Assembly: GCA_900470155.1 (NCBI GenBank)
Contig: UBZT01000011.1
Location: 1-36,626 of the forward strand
Length of the DNA: 36,626 nt
Direction of reading: 5' to 3'
Source of the DNA: Hyphomicrobiales bacterium
GTDB lineage: Bacteria; Pseudomonadota; Alphaproteobacteria; Rhizobiales; Rhizobiaceae
The notes under the pieces are model-generated. The model did not search any database and was not told where the DNA came from. It was given only the letters and a program-made list of their open reading frames with translations. Every line of letters begins with the position of its first letter. Position 1 is the stretch's first letter. The position numbers and the translations under genes are program-made. Positions 1-8,141 of this stretch are shown here, piece by piece.

Positions 1-621
1 CTGCTCGGCTTCCAGCCGCTGGCGAAAGGCCGCCGCACCGCGCCGAAAATTGCAGGCTACGTGCCGCAGCACGGCGCCTCCCAGGCCAAGCTCTCCGGCT
101 TGGACGTGGTGATCATGGGCCGCGCAGCCAGGCTCGGCCTGTTCGGCCAGCCCTCGGGAGACGATCGCGCGGCGGCCGAGGCGGCTCTGGACGAGGTCGG
201 CGCCGGCCATCTGGCTGAGTTTCGCTACGACCGCATGTCCGGCGGCCAGAGGCAGATGGTGCTGATCGCGCGCGCCATCGCCACCGGATCACCAGCTCTC
301 GTCTTCGACGAGCCGACATCGGCGCTCGACCTCGGCAACCAGTCGCGCACCCTGGAGCTCCTGAACACGCTCAGGCTTCGCCGCGACAAGGCGATCCTGT
401 TCACCACCCACGACCCCAATCATGCGCTGGCGGCGGCCGATGATGTGTTGCTGATGATGCCCGGCGGCCGTGAAACGCACGGCACCGTCGCCGAGATGAT
501 CCAGCCCGAACTTCTCTCCGAACTCTACGGCGTGTCGATGCGCTGGGTCGAGGTGACCGGACCGACGGGCGAGACACGCCGGGCGATCCTGCCGGCCTTC
601 GCCGGAATAGAGGCCGCATGA
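1..621 (+). CDS. ABC transporter ATP-binding protein, FecE/BtuD type (5' truncated by window)
   Basis: This is the C-terminal 206 residues of an importer ATPase; the Walker A lies before the window and the frame is open from base 1. Visible are a Q-loop (GYVPQ), the signature MSGGQRQ, Walker B LVFDEPTSALD and the H-loop TTHD. It is a clear paralogue of the ATPase at 5827-6579: both share an unusual stretch reading MGRA-x-RLGLFG after the Q-loop. The next gene starts on the stop (ATGA), so the two are translationally coupled. By family, it would power a binding-protein-dependent importer of metal chelates, siderophores, cobamides or oxyanions. The substrate is unknown. Its binding protein and permease are presumably just upstream, outside the window. 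Confidence 0.9.
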   Translation: MLGFQPLAKGRRTAPKIAGYVPQHGASQAKLSGLDVVIMGRAARLGLFGQPSGDDRAAAEAALDEVGAGHLAEFRYDRMSGGQRQMVLIARAIATGSPALVFDEPTSALDLGNQSRTLELLNTLRLRRDKAILFTTHDPNHALAAADDVLLMMPGGRETHGTVAEMIQPELLSELYGVSMRWVEVTGPTGETRRAILPAFAGIEAA

Positions 622-1928
622 GTGCGATCTATCTGAAATCGACCTATGAGGCCCCGTCCGAGGTGGTGAAGGCGGCGGCGGCCAAGGGAACTGTGACGAT
701 CATCGAGCAGTCGGCGCTTAATGCCGACATGCTTCTGGCTCACAAGGGCCTGATCACCGACAACCAGCTCGACCAGAACGCCATGGTGCTGATGCGCGAG
801 GCGCTCGCTGCCTTCCTCGACGCCGGCGGCCGCTGGTTCTTCAATGGCCACATGGTGCGGCCACTGGTCGCCGGCATGGCCCAGTACCGGCCGATCGAGG
901 CGCCAAAACGCACCGATTTGGATTTGTCCTCGGTCAATCCCCATCCGTTGTTCTCCGGCATCGACCTTTTAAAGCTTGAGACAAACAAGGGCGTGGCGGG
1001 CTTTTACGGCCGGGGCTGCAATCCGCTGCCCGAAGGTGCTGTGGCGGTCAATGGTCTGGGTCCGGCGCAGGTGCCGGTCGACTGGGTCTGGGTGCGACCA
1101 AGGGGCGGGCGGATATTTTCACATGCGGGCAATGATCTCGGCTCGCTGGGGCTAGAATGGAACCTTTCAGGCGAACTGACGCGGCGCATCATCGAATGGA
1201 CGCTCGGCAGCCCGTGCTTTGACCCGTGGCCCTCAGCGCCGTCGTCGCCGGCCGCTGATCTGCCGCTCGCCATATCCGAAGCCTATGGCGGCATGCGCCT
1301 GTCGAGCCGGCAGGAACGGCGTATCGTTGCGCCATCGTCCGGGACCTATTACCACATCCGCAGTCTTGAAGGACCGCGCTATACTTCGATCTTCGACGTC
1401 ATCTGCACGCCCGAACAGCTTGCCGGGATCCTGCGTCCCAGCGACATTCTGTGGGTTCCGTGCCGCACGCCGGCGCAACGCATGATCGCCCAGAAGGAAG
1501 CGGTTGCCCGCCATCTTGCGGCCGGCGGGACTGTGGTGGCGCTCGGCGAGAGCCGCTCCGACCTCTGGTTGCCGCATGTCGAGTTCACCGGCACGCCGAC
1601 GAACTGGTGGTGGTGGCTCGACCCGTCCGCCGATCTCGGCGTGCGCGTGACCAAGGCCGCGGCCCGCCATCCGCTGATGGCCGGCATCGGCGACAGGCAG
1701 GCGACCTGGCACCTGCACGGCTGGTTCGTCCCGCCGGACGGGGCCACGGTGCTGGCCCGTGACGGCGAAGGCCGGGCGATCCTCTACGAGGACAGGGTCT
1801 CGACGCCCGGGACGATGATCCTCTCCTCGCTCGATCCGATGTTCCACCACGGCTCCCACTTCATGCCGGCCACGACCCTTTTCCTCGACCGCTTCGTTCC
1901 CAACCTGAAAGCCTTCGCAGATGTCTAA
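618..1928 (+). CDS. Two-domain ThuA/GATase1-like hypothetical protein
   Basis: A 436-residue protein that I cannot assign to a characterised enzyme. It appears to be an internal duplication. The N half (about residues 10-200) and the C half (about 255-430) each carry a helix then a glycine-rich strand (FLDAGGRWFFNG; HLAAGGTVVALGES), an HPL-x-x-GI motif (HPLFSGI; HPLMAGI), then a tryptophan- or phenylalanine-rich segment and a P-x-GA strand. This order resembles ThuA or class I glutamine-amidotransferase-like folds, but no Cys-His-Glu triad is obvious. There is no signal peptide, so it is probably cytoplasmic. It overlaps the ATPase stop (ATGA) and overlaps the next gene by 8 bases, so it belongs to the same transporter cassette. 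The fold assignment is inference from short motifs. Confidence 0.6.
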   Translation: MSAIYLKSTYEAPSEVVKAAAAKGTVTIIEQSALNADMLLAHKGLITDNQLDQNAMVLMREALAAFLDAGGRWFFNGHMVRPLVAGMAQYRPIEAPKRTDLDLSSVNPHPLFSGIDLLKLETNKGVAGFYGRGCNPLPEGAVAVNGLGPAQVPVDWVWVRPRGGRIFSHAGNDLGSLGLEWNLSGELTRRIIEWTLGSPCFDPWPSAPSSPAADLPLAISEAYGGMRLSSRQERRIVAPSSGTYYHIRSLEGPRYTSIFDVICTPEQLAGILRPSDILWVPCRTPAQRMIAQKEAVARHLAAGGTVVALGESRSDLWLPHVEFTGTPTNWWWWLDPSADLGVRVTKAAARHPLMAGIGDRQATWHLHGWFVPPDGATVLARDGEGRAILYEDRVSTPGTMILSSLDPMFHHGSHFMPATTLFLDRFVPNLKAFADV

Positions 1929-2430
1929 TGCCATTACCGTGCTCGACAACGGCCACCCGATCAGCTTCACCTTCGACGGCATCAACGCCTATCACGGCGG
2001 CGGTTTTCCCGGCGGCGTCGCGCATGCGCTCAAAGCCATGCAGGCGGCGTTTCCGCTGCTGTCCGACACACCGCTGGAACGGCGCGAGGTGACGATCGTG
2101 ACCGCCTTTTCCGGACCTGGCGGCCGCGACGCGCTGGAAATGGTGACCCGGGCGCTGACCGAGGGACAGCTGACTGTCGACAAGTCGATCGGCGGCAAGG
2201 ACATCATCACCGATCCGCCCGGACCTTACGTATTCCGCTTCAGCTATCGCGGCCGCACCGCCGAAGCGGTGATCAAGCCGGGACATGTGAAGGAGGAGTT
2301 CGTCACGCTGGGCGCCAAGAAGGACAAGACGCCAGATGAGATCGCCCGCCATGAAGAGCTGAAGGCGGAAATGGCTTACCGCCTGCTGCCTATCCCTGCA
2401 CATGAAGTGTATGGCGTCGGGATCCTTTGA
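1921..2430 (+). CDS. FmdE-like protein, copy 1
   Basis: A 169-residue protein, clearly paralogous to the one at 6600-7115. They share YHG-x-GFPGGVAH, a GPGGRDA-x-E-x-VTR block, the strand FR-x-x-YRG and a following I-x-PGHV. The pattern HG-x-x-(F)PG followed by GxDA resembles the FmdE family (formylmethanofuran dehydrogenase operon protein E). The two cysteines usual in that family are replaced, by Phe in the first motif and Gly in the second. FmdE relatives are found beside metal or oxyanion transporters, which fits its place after an importer ATPase. The exact function is unknown; a metal- or ligand-binding partner of the importer is inference. It is the last gene of the first cassette. Confidence 0.65.
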   Translation: MSNAITVLDNGHPISFTFDGINAYHGGGFPGGVAHALKAMQAAFPLLSDTPLERREVTIVTAFSGPGGRDALEMVTRALTEGQLTVDKSIGGKDIITDPPGPYVFRFSYRGRTAEAVIKPGHVKEEFVTLGAKKDKTPDEIARHEELKAEMAYRLLPIPAHEVYGVGIL

Positions 2431-2653
2431 TCCAGACCTGACCGAAGATCCAACATATCGGGTGTGAAGAGCTGCAGTCAAAATTTGTAAGCTTCGCCTG
2501 AATACTGTTCTGCATTGACCGTCGGGACAAGGCGTTCGCCAAATGGTCGCCGGCGAGCGTCCTTTGGTCGCTCGATGAACCAACTTGCTTATAGTGAAGT
2601 TGTTTAAGTTCAATATTGCGTGACTGGATGGCTTCACATGGGTTCGAATTGGT

Positions 2654-3601
2654 TCAAGACCTGACGGATCGCTGGCCTTCCTTTAGAAGGATGGCAAGCT
2701 CCTTAGCAAAGCTCTCAAGATCTACCGGATATGGCGAACTACGCCGCCAAAGAGCGAAGATTTGCCTACGAACGGGCTTTCCCTTAATTTCTGCCAACGC
2801 AAATTGCGTCCCGTTGATGGATTGCCCACACGCGATGGACGGAACTAGGCAAGAGTATCCCTGCTCCCTGACGAGGCGTATTCGGGTTTCGATGCTAAGC
2901 CCGTAAGAGCGCAAGATCGGTCCATTCGAGCGGTCGGCAAACCGTAGAGTGGAATCCTCCGTGCTCATGGGAAAGTCGTCTTCGCTCAAGGGCAATAGAT
3001 CGAGTTTGGCGAGATCAGCTGGTTCGATCTGATCACGTTGGATGACCGGATTGTCCACGCTGGTGAGGAGGTGAAACGGCTCGTTGAGAAGCTCGACCTG
3101 TTGGAACGCCTCATCGAGTACAGGGCACGCCGTGATCACGAGATCGATCTCGCCTTCTTTAAGTCGCCGGCTGAGGCCTTCGTGCTTCCCTTCCATGAAC
3201 GCGAGTTCAAGACGCGGATAGCGCTTGTGAACGAACCCGACCGTTTGAGGAATGAGGAATGGGCCGACTGTCGAGATCATCCCGACGCGGAGGCGCCCGC
3301 CGAATGCCCCCGTCCTTCGGCTGGTCTCATGACCCAGCGCAGCAACTTGCTGGAGGAGCATGCCGATACGCCGAAGGATGTCGCCACCGGCGTCAGTCGG
3401 AGTGACCTTGCGGGCGCCGCGCTCGAATACAGTTGTGCCCAACACTGTCTCGGCTTTGCGCACTTGATGCGATAGCCCTGAGGCGCTGATACCCATCTCC
3501 TCGGCAGCCGCGCGAAAACCTCCGCACCGATGCACGGCCAAAACCAACATCAGATCACGGATGGAAAGGGAGGCAAGTCTGTTCGATATTTCTTCTCGCA
3601 T
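2654..3601 (-). CDS. LysR-type transcriptional regulator, divergent from the phn-like operon
   Basis: A 315-residue LTTR. The N-terminal winged helix-turn-helix (about residues 8-65) has GGFRAAAEEMGISASGLSHQV, in which AA...S..S.Q is typical. The ligand-binding domain follows, with GRLRVGMI and LPLSEDDF. I chose ATG at 3601; a longer frame exists but would run into the intergenic promoter and adds nothing homologous. The 82-base gap to the divergent binding-protein gene at 3684 is the classic arrangement for an LTTR that controls its neighbour and itself. Typical C-P lyase operons use PhnF (GntR) and the Pho regulon. A LysR here suggests control by a substrate-derived effector. Confidence 0.9.
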   Translation of the reverse strand: MREEISNRLASLSIRDLMLVLAVHRCGGFRAAAEEMGISASGLSHQVRKAETVLGTTVFERGARKVTPTDAGGDILRRIGMLLQQVAALGHETSRRTGAFGGRLRVGMISTVGPFLIPQTVGFVHKRYPRLELAFMEGKHEGLSRRLKEGEIDLVITACPVLDEAFQQVELLNEPFHLLTSVDNPVIQRDQIEPADLAKLDLLPLSEDDFPMSTEDSTLRFADRSNGPILRSYGLSIETRIRLVREQGYSCLVPSIACGQSINGTQFALAEIKGKPVRRQIFALWRRSSPYPVDLESFAKELAILLKEGQRSVRS

Positions 3602-3630
3602 TGTCCGATTTGTTCGACTTGATAAGACGC

Positions 3631-3647
3631 TTCTCCCTATATACGAA
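3631..3647. promoter_or_regulatory. Candidate LysR box (TTC-N11-GAA) between the LysR gene and the importer-phn operon
   Basis: The sequence TTC-N11-GAA is a T-N11-A dyad of the type bound by LysR regulators, and it lies in the middle of the divergent intergenic space. A TATATA at 3638-3643 sits inside it and could be a -10 element for the rightward operon, although no well-spaced -35 is seen. No rhizobial Pho box (two CTGTCAT direct repeats) is visible in the gap. This is a pattern match only. Confidence 0.35.
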
Positions 3648-3683
3648 AAACATGACTGCAACACTCATATTCTGAGGTGCCTG

Positions 3684-4781
3684 ATGTTTTCGAAGTTTCT
3701 TCTCTCCTCCGCAGCAATGATTCTGGCTCTGGCGCCGGCGCCCTTGCTTGCGGACCCCATCACATTCAAGGATGTGACTGGCGCTGAAGTCACTCTTCCG
3801 AAGCCCGCGACGCGTATCGTAACGTTGCCGCAGCCGGGTGCTGCGACAGTGATCGCGGTTGATGGGACGTCGGAACATCTCGTCGGCATGAACCCCGGCT
3901 CACGCAAAGCATTCGAAACCGGCCTACTCAAGAAGATGTTTCCAGATGCCGCGTCCATTGAAAGCGGTATCGTCGCGGAGGGCGGCAATGGCTGGATGCC
4001 GAATGTCGAAGCAATCGCGGCGCTCAGGCCCGATCTCGTCATCCAATGGGGCGGTCGAGGAGACGAACTCGTGGCGCCACTGCGGAACGCCGGTATTCCG
4101 GTCGCGCTGATGGTCGGAGGCGGCAATGGCGGTACGGAAGAGCTCGCCCGCGAAAACATCAGCCTCGTGGCAAACATTCTTGGCAAACCGGAAAAGGCGA
4201 GGGCTCTGTTTGCGTGGCGTGACGAAGTCATTGCAGACGTCAAATCCACGCTTGCGGCACACCCAGCGGAACGCAAGCCGAAGATCCTTCACCTGCGCTC
4301 CTCCAAAGGCAAATTCACTGCGACGGGGGAAAAGAGCTACCAGAACTTCTTCATCACGCTGGTTGACGGCGACAATGTTGGCAAGGGCCTGGGTGTTCAG
4401 GCAGAAGTCAACGCAGAACAAATTGCAGCGTGGAACCCCGACCTTATCATGCTGACAGCTGCGGAAACTGACGCCGGACGCGAAACGATACTCGAGAACG
4501 AAGTTTTGTCGCAGACTACCGCCGCCAAGACCGGGCGTGTCTACAAGACACCGAATGGTGGATATGTATGGGATAGCGCCAGCCACGAAAGCCCGTTTAC
4601 CTGGATGTGGCTTGCAAACCTTGCTCATCCGAACCTCTTCCATTTCGATCTGCGCGCCGAGGTGAAAAAGGGATTTGAACGGCTCTACAACTATTCTCCT
4701 ACGGAAGACGAAATCGACGCTGTCTTGAAGCTCGATCTCAACGCCAGCGCTTCGAACTATCAACAGTTCGCTCGCAAATGA
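3684..4781 (+). CDS. Periplasmic binding protein of FecB/BtuF type (metal chelate or oxyanion importer)
   Basis: A 365-residue protein with a Sec signal peptide (residues 1-23, cleavage after PLLA). It then opens with the strand ITFKDVTG, as in the class III binding proteins (Peripla_BP_2) of siderophore, haem, cobalamin and molybdate importers. The family motif NVEAIAALRPDLVI lies at about residues 108-121. A C-terminal aromatic stretch (FTWMWLANLAHP) and a helical YNYSPTEDEI end resemble the oxyanion/metal-chelate subgroup. This is not PhnD, the usual phosphonate binding protein. The ATG at 3684 follows a GAGGTG ribosome site; upstream in-frame codons would place extra residues before the signal peptide. 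It is the first gene of the ten-gene operon and is coupled to the permease by ATGA. Confidence 0.9.
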   Translation: MFSKFLLSSAAMILALAPAPLLADPITFKDVTGAEVTLPKPATRIVTLPQPGAATVIAVDGTSEHLVGMNPGSRKAFETGLLKKMFPDAASIESGIVAEGGNGWMPNVEAIAALRPDLVIQWGGRGDELVAPLRNAGIPVALMVGGGNGGTEELARENISLVANILGKPEKARALFAWRDEVIADVKSTLAAHPAERKPKILHLRSSKGKFTATGEKSYQNFFITLVDGDNVGKGLGVQAEVNAEQIAAWNPDLIMLTAAETDAGRETILENEVLSQTTAAKTGRVYKTPNGGYVWDSASHESPFTWMWLANLAHPNLFHFDLRAEVKKGFERLYNYSPTEDEIDAVLKLDLNASASNYQQFARK

Positions 4782-5830
4782 CACTGGCCCCTGCCGGAAC
4801 CGATCATCCGGATCAGTCGACCGCACGCGCGGTCATACATTGGTCGGCATTGCTCTTGCTTCTTGTAGTGGCGATCGTTGTCTCGGCATCAGTTGGCCGG
4901 TTCAGCATACCGCTTGCTGATGTCCTGAACATCGCGGCTCGTTGGCTTTCTGGCGCGCTTGCGCCAGAAACTATGGAGGAGCGCATTCTCATCAACGTTC
5001 GTGTGCCACGCATCTTGCTGGCGGCGATCGTTGGTGCAGGACTTGCTCTATGCGGTGCAGCACTTCAGGCTCTGTTCCGCAATCCACTCGTGTCGCCGCG
5101 TGTGCTAGGTGTTTCATCGGGGGCGGCGCTCGGTGGGGCGCTGACGCTGCTGGTCGGCGGTGGCGCTACCGTGTTGTTTGCCGCTACCTTCAGCTCGGCT
5201 CTTTTCGCGCTTGTGCTGGTTGCGGTCATCTCACGTGTAGCAGGGCGCACGATCCTTTCGATCGTGCTGGCAGGTATCGTCATTGATGCGTTGTTTTCAG
5301 CGATGATCTCGCTGACGCAATACGTGGCTGATCCGGAAACTTCGCTTCCTGCGATCGTCTTCTGGCTGATGGGCAGTTTCTCATCGGCAAGCTGGAGGAA
5401 GGTCGGCGAACATGGCCCGGTGATCCTGCTTGCCATCATCATTCTTTATCGTTTGCGCTTTCGGATTGCGGTCCTGTCGATGGGTGACGAAGAAGCGCGT
5501 TCATTCGGTGTGAATGTCGGCTTTTCGCGTTGGCTCGTCTTTTCCGTAATCTCGGTGATCATTGGCGGTTCTGTAGCCGTGGCCGGTGTCATCGGTTGGG
5601 TGGGGCTCGTCATTCCGCACGCGGCGCGCCTCCTTGTCGGGGAAGGGCATCGGCGCTTTCATGGCACGGCCGCATTGCTTGGGGCGAGTTTTATGGTGGT
5701 GATCGACACGCTTGCACGAGCAATTATCAGCGCCGAGCTGCCGCTTGGCATTCTTACGGCTGTCATTGGTGCACCGGTCTTCATCTACCTCCTCTGCACA
5801 AGGCAGGCGCGGATTGGGGCGACCCAATGA
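4778..5830 (+). CDS. FecCD-family importer permease
   Basis: A 350-residue inner-membrane permease with about ten hydrophobic segments. It carries hallmark FecCD sequences: RVPRILLAAIVGAGLALCGAALQ, then FRNPL-x-SP-x-x-LG-x-SSGAA in the first third, and GWVGLVIPHAARLLVG (the coupling region facing the ATPase) at about residues 272-287. It forms the homodimeric channel for the binding protein at 3684-4781 and the ATPase at 5827-6579. ATGA overlaps on both sides show a tightly coupled unit. The family transports bulky chelates such as ferric siderophores, haem and cobalamin, and also molybdate or tungstate. It is not related to PhnE, the normal phosphonate permease. Confidence 0.93.
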   Translation: MTLAPAGTDHPDQSTARAVIHWSALLLLLVVAIVVSASVGRFSIPLADVLNIAARWLSGALAPETMEERILINVRVPRILLAAIVGAGLALCGAALQALFRNPLVSPRVLGVSSGAALGGALTLLVGGGATVLFAATFSSALFALVLVAVISRVAGRTILSIVLAGIVIDALFSAMISLTQYVADPETSLPAIVFWLMGSFSSASWRKVGEHGPVILLAIIILYRLRFRIAVLSMGDEEARSFGVNVGFSRWLVFSVISVIIGGSVAVAGVIGWVGLVIPHAARLLVGEGHRRFHGTAALLGASFMVVIDTLARAIISAELPLGILTAVIGAPVFIYLLCTRQARIGATQ

Positions 5831-6579
5831 TCGCACTCTCAAATGCAGGAATGAGGCGGGGTCAGCGCTGGATTTTTCGCGATGTCAGCTTTGATCTGCC
5901 GCATGGTGAGGTGTTGGCGATCCTGGGCTGTAATGGCCGCGGTAAAACCACGCTTCTGCGCACCTTGCTAGGATCCCTGGAGCTGAGTGAAGGCACCCGA
6001 ACGATGCCTGCCGTTGTCGGTTATGTACCGCAGTCACAAGGTGGCGGAGATCAGCATCGTTGCCTTGACATCGTGATGATGGGGCGAGCCGGGCGCCTGG
6101 GGCTCTTCGGGCTGCCGGGAAAGGCTGACGAGATCGCTGCCTTGTCCGCGTTGGCCACAGTCGGCGCCTCTCAATTTGCAGGACGCTCTTTCGGTCACCT
6201 TTCCGGCGGCGAGCGACAGATCGTCCTGCTTGCGCGGGCATTGGCGACAGAGGCCAAAGTTCTCGTGCTCGATGAACCCGCAGCTTCCCTTGATCTTGCC
6301 AATCAAAACCTGCTGCTCGGTGTCCTGATGCGGCTGAGGCAGGCTCGCAGCCACACGATCGTTTTCACCACCCATCATCCACAGCATGGTTTGATCCTCG
6401 CCGATCGGGCTTTGATGATGCATGCCGGAGACGAGGTTCTCTATGGCCCCACGGCCGACATGATGACGGATGGCGAGCTCGCCCGCCTCTACGGGGTGCC
6501 TTTCGTGCGGCACACCGGCGCTGTTGGCCGACCTGATATCGTTTCCCCGATCTTTGGGGCAACCGTCTTTTCATCCTAA
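5827..6579 (+). CDS. ABC importer ATPase, FecE/BtuD type
   Basis: A 250-residue ATPase. Walker A is GCNGRGKTT (residues 34-42), the Q-loop is YVPQS, the signature LSGGERQ starts near residue 125, Walker B is VLVLDEPAASLD (about 145-156) and the switch histidine is in TTHH. It shares the MGRA-x-RLGLFG insertion with the paralogue at the start of the window, so the two cassettes arose by duplication or serve related substrates. It starts on the permease stop (ATGA) and is followed 20 bases later by the FmdE-like gene. It powers the importer; it is not a PhnC-type phosphonate ATPase. Confidence 0.93.
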   Translation: MIALSNAGMRRGQRWIFRDVSFDLPHGEVLAILGCNGRGKTTLLRTLLGSLELSEGTRTMPAVVGYVPQSQGGGDQHRCLDIVMMGRAGRLGLFGLPGKADEIAALSALATVGASQFAGRSFGHLSGGERQIVLLARALATEAKVLVLDEPAASLDLANQNLLLGVLMRLRQARSHTIVFTTHHPQHGLILADRALMMHAGDEVLYGPTADMMTDGELARLYGVPFVRHTGAVGRPDIVSPIFGATVFSS

Positions 6580-6599
6580 ACCAAGAACAGGAGCCTACA

Positions 6600-7115
6600 T
6601 TGGACACGATTACCTATCTTGAGAATGGCGAAGCCTTCACCGTGAGCTTTGCCGAACTCCTCAAATACCATGGTCCCGGTTTTCCCGGTGGCGTTGCGCA
6701 CGGCCTCAAGGTCATGCAGCGGGCGTTTCCGCTACTGGATGAAGGACGTCCCGTCGAACGGCGTGAAATCCGTATCGATACGGCGTTTCCGGGTCCTGGT
6801 GGACGTGATGCCTTCGAATTTGTTACCAGAGGGCTGACCGACGGTCGGTACGTGGTCGACCGTTCGCTGGGTTGGGACGGCATCGAGGAAAGCCCGAAGG
6901 GACGGTATTATTTCCGTTTTACATACCGCGGTACGGTAGTCGAGGTTACGATCCGCCCAGGTCATGTGCGGCCCGAATTCCTTGAGCTTGCTCGCAAGGA
7001 AAATCGCACCGCCGACGATGAAGTGCGCCTTGCCGCACTGAAGCGCGAAATGGGCGATCGCCTCGTTCCGCTCGCTCCGGAAGATGTTTATGACGCCAAA
7101 GTCAGCCGCGCCTGA
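6600..7115 (+). CDS. FmdE-like protein, copy 2, within the C-P lyase operon
   Basis: A 171-residue protein. The start is TTG at 6600, chosen because AGGAG lies 6 bases upstream and because it lines up with the ATG start of copy 1 at 1921. Motifs include YHGPGFPGGVAHGLK (about residues 23-37), FPGPGGRDAFEF and FRFTYRG. FmdE relatives normally have Cys in the HG-x-x-CPG and CGxDA positions; here those are Phe and Gly, so a Cys-ligated metal site is unlikely. The 3' end overlaps phnG by 26 bases, which ties an importer-associated protein directly to the lyase genes. The function is unknown. A ligand or metal carrier between importer and enzyme is conjecture. Confidence 0.7.
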   Translation: MDTITYLENGEAFTVSFAELLKYHGPGFPGGVAHGLKVMQRAFPLLDEGRPVERREIRIDTAFPGPGGRDAFEFVTRGLTDGRYVVDRSLGWDGIEESPKGRYYFRFTYRGTVVEVTIRPGHVRPEFLELARKENRTADDEVRLAALKREMGDRLVPLAPEDVYDAKVSRA

Positions 7116-7569
7116 TCCCGATTGCGTCCAGAGCGAGCGTCGCCATTGGATGGCTGTGCTCGCCCGCGCGCCCATTGATCTGCTGCGGGCATCTTTTGAA
7201 GACTGTCCGCAGTGCGCTGATGTACGTCGGCTTGTGGGGCCAGAGATTGGTCTGATCCAGCTGCGTGCGAAAACACCCGTGACGAAAACCGCATTTCATC
7301 TCGGCGAAGCGACCGTATCGCGCTGCGTTGTAGAGCTGGCCGGTCGGCGTGGTTATGGCGTGGTCCTGGGCAGCGATCTTGAAAGGGCTGAGCTTGTGGC
7401 GGTTTTCGATGCGCTGCTCCAGGATCCTCAGATGTATGGCGAACTCAGGCCGAAATTGCTGCAGCCGGCCGAGTCCGCCATCTCGGTGAGCCGGCAGCGC
7501 CGGGCAAATACGGCTCAAGCGACAGCGGCACATTTTTTCACTGCCGCGCGAGGGGGTAAAACGCCGTGA
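7090..7569 (+). CDS. phnG: PhnG, C-P lyase core subunit
   Basis: A 159-residue protein recognised by the RRHWMAVLARA opening, the central VSRCVVELAGRRGYG and the C-terminal AAHFFTAARG, all matching PhnG (about 150 residues in E. coli). ATG 7090 is preferred over ATG 7084 because GGAAG lies 6 bases before 7090 but directly abuts 7084. In characterised systems PhnG is part of the PhnG2H2I2J2 core. With PhnI, PhnH and PhnL it attaches the phosphonate to the ribose of ATP, displacing adenine. It overlaps the FmdE-like gene and its stop overlaps the phnH GTG. Confidence 0.92.
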   Translation: MTPKSAAPDPDCVQSERRHWMAVLARAPIDLLRASFEDCPQCADVRRLVGPEIGLIQLRAKTPVTKTAFHLGEATVSRCVVELAGRRGYGVVLGSDLERAELVAVFDALLQDPQMYGELRPKLLQPAESAISVSRQRRANTAQATAAHFFTAARGGKTP

Positions 7570-8141
7570 AAATTGCGATCGATCAGCGTGGACCCCAGAA
7601 AGCTTACGAGGACCGAAAGGCCTATCGAAACCTCCTTCAGGCATTCGCCTATCCGGGCAAGATGATGAGTGTGCGCGGAGGACACCTCGCCCATGCCGCT
7701 ATCCTCATGACACTCGCGGATACGACGACGCCGGTCTGGATTGATGAAGGCTTCGCCGAAATCAAGGCGAATGCGACCAAGGCACAGTTGCCGAGTGCGA
7801 GTCGGGTAAACTGTGTTTTCGCACTCTGTAGCGGAGAACGCTTTAACGGCTTCGATGGCTTTCCCGTCGGAACGCTTGTCGACCCGCACCTTTCCACGAC
7901 CATGCTCATAGAAGTCGTTTCACTCACCGGTGGTGAGCCATGGCGGCTTGCTGGCCCGGGAGTAGGGCCAAACGGCGCTAGCCTGGCGCCGATTGGATTG
8001 CCGAAAATGTTTCCTGCCGCATGGGCGCAGAATAACGCGCTCTACCCGCTCGGAATCGATGTGATCTTTACGGCGGGTGAACTGTGCGCATGTCTCCCCC
8101 GAAGCGTCAGATTGGAGATCGCCGATGTATGTGCCGGCTAA
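7566..8141 (+). CDS. phnH: PhnH, C-P lyase core subunit
   Basis: A 191-residue protein, close to the E. coli length (194). Diagnostic stretches are YRNLLQAFAYPGKM near residues 20-33, LADTTTPVW, GTLVDPHLSTT and the C-terminal YPLGIDVIFTAG. It starts with GTG at 7566, overlapping the phnG stop as GTGA, with a G-rich ribosome site 9-10 bases upstream. PhnH forms the central dimer of the C-P lyase core and resembles PLP-dependent transferases in fold but has no PLP. The last 17 bases overlap the start of phnI. Confidence 0.94.
   Translation: MKIAIDQRGPQKAYEDRKAYRNLLQAFAYPGKMMSVRGGHLAHAAILMTLADTTTPVWIDEGFAEIKANATKAQLPSASRVNCVFALCSGERFNGFDGFPVGTLVDPHLSTTMLIEVVSLTGGEPWRLAGPGVGPNGASLAPIGLPKMFPAAWAQNNALYPLGIDVIFTAGELCACLPRSVRLEIADVCAG

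Noticed and set aside
2641..2665. A GGTTCGAAT word resembling a tRNA T-loop
   Set aside because: There is no pairing CCC arm and it sits at the 3' end of the LysR coding region; chance match.
3619..3643. A sigma-70 promoter with TTGATA and TATATA before the importer-phn operon
   Set aside because: The spacer would be only 13 bases, too short; the -10-like element is noted with the LysR box only.
8077..8124. An upstream ATG in frame with phnI at 8077
   Set aside because: It would add 16 residues not found in PhnI; ATG 8125 matches the conserved family N terminus and has a ribosome site.
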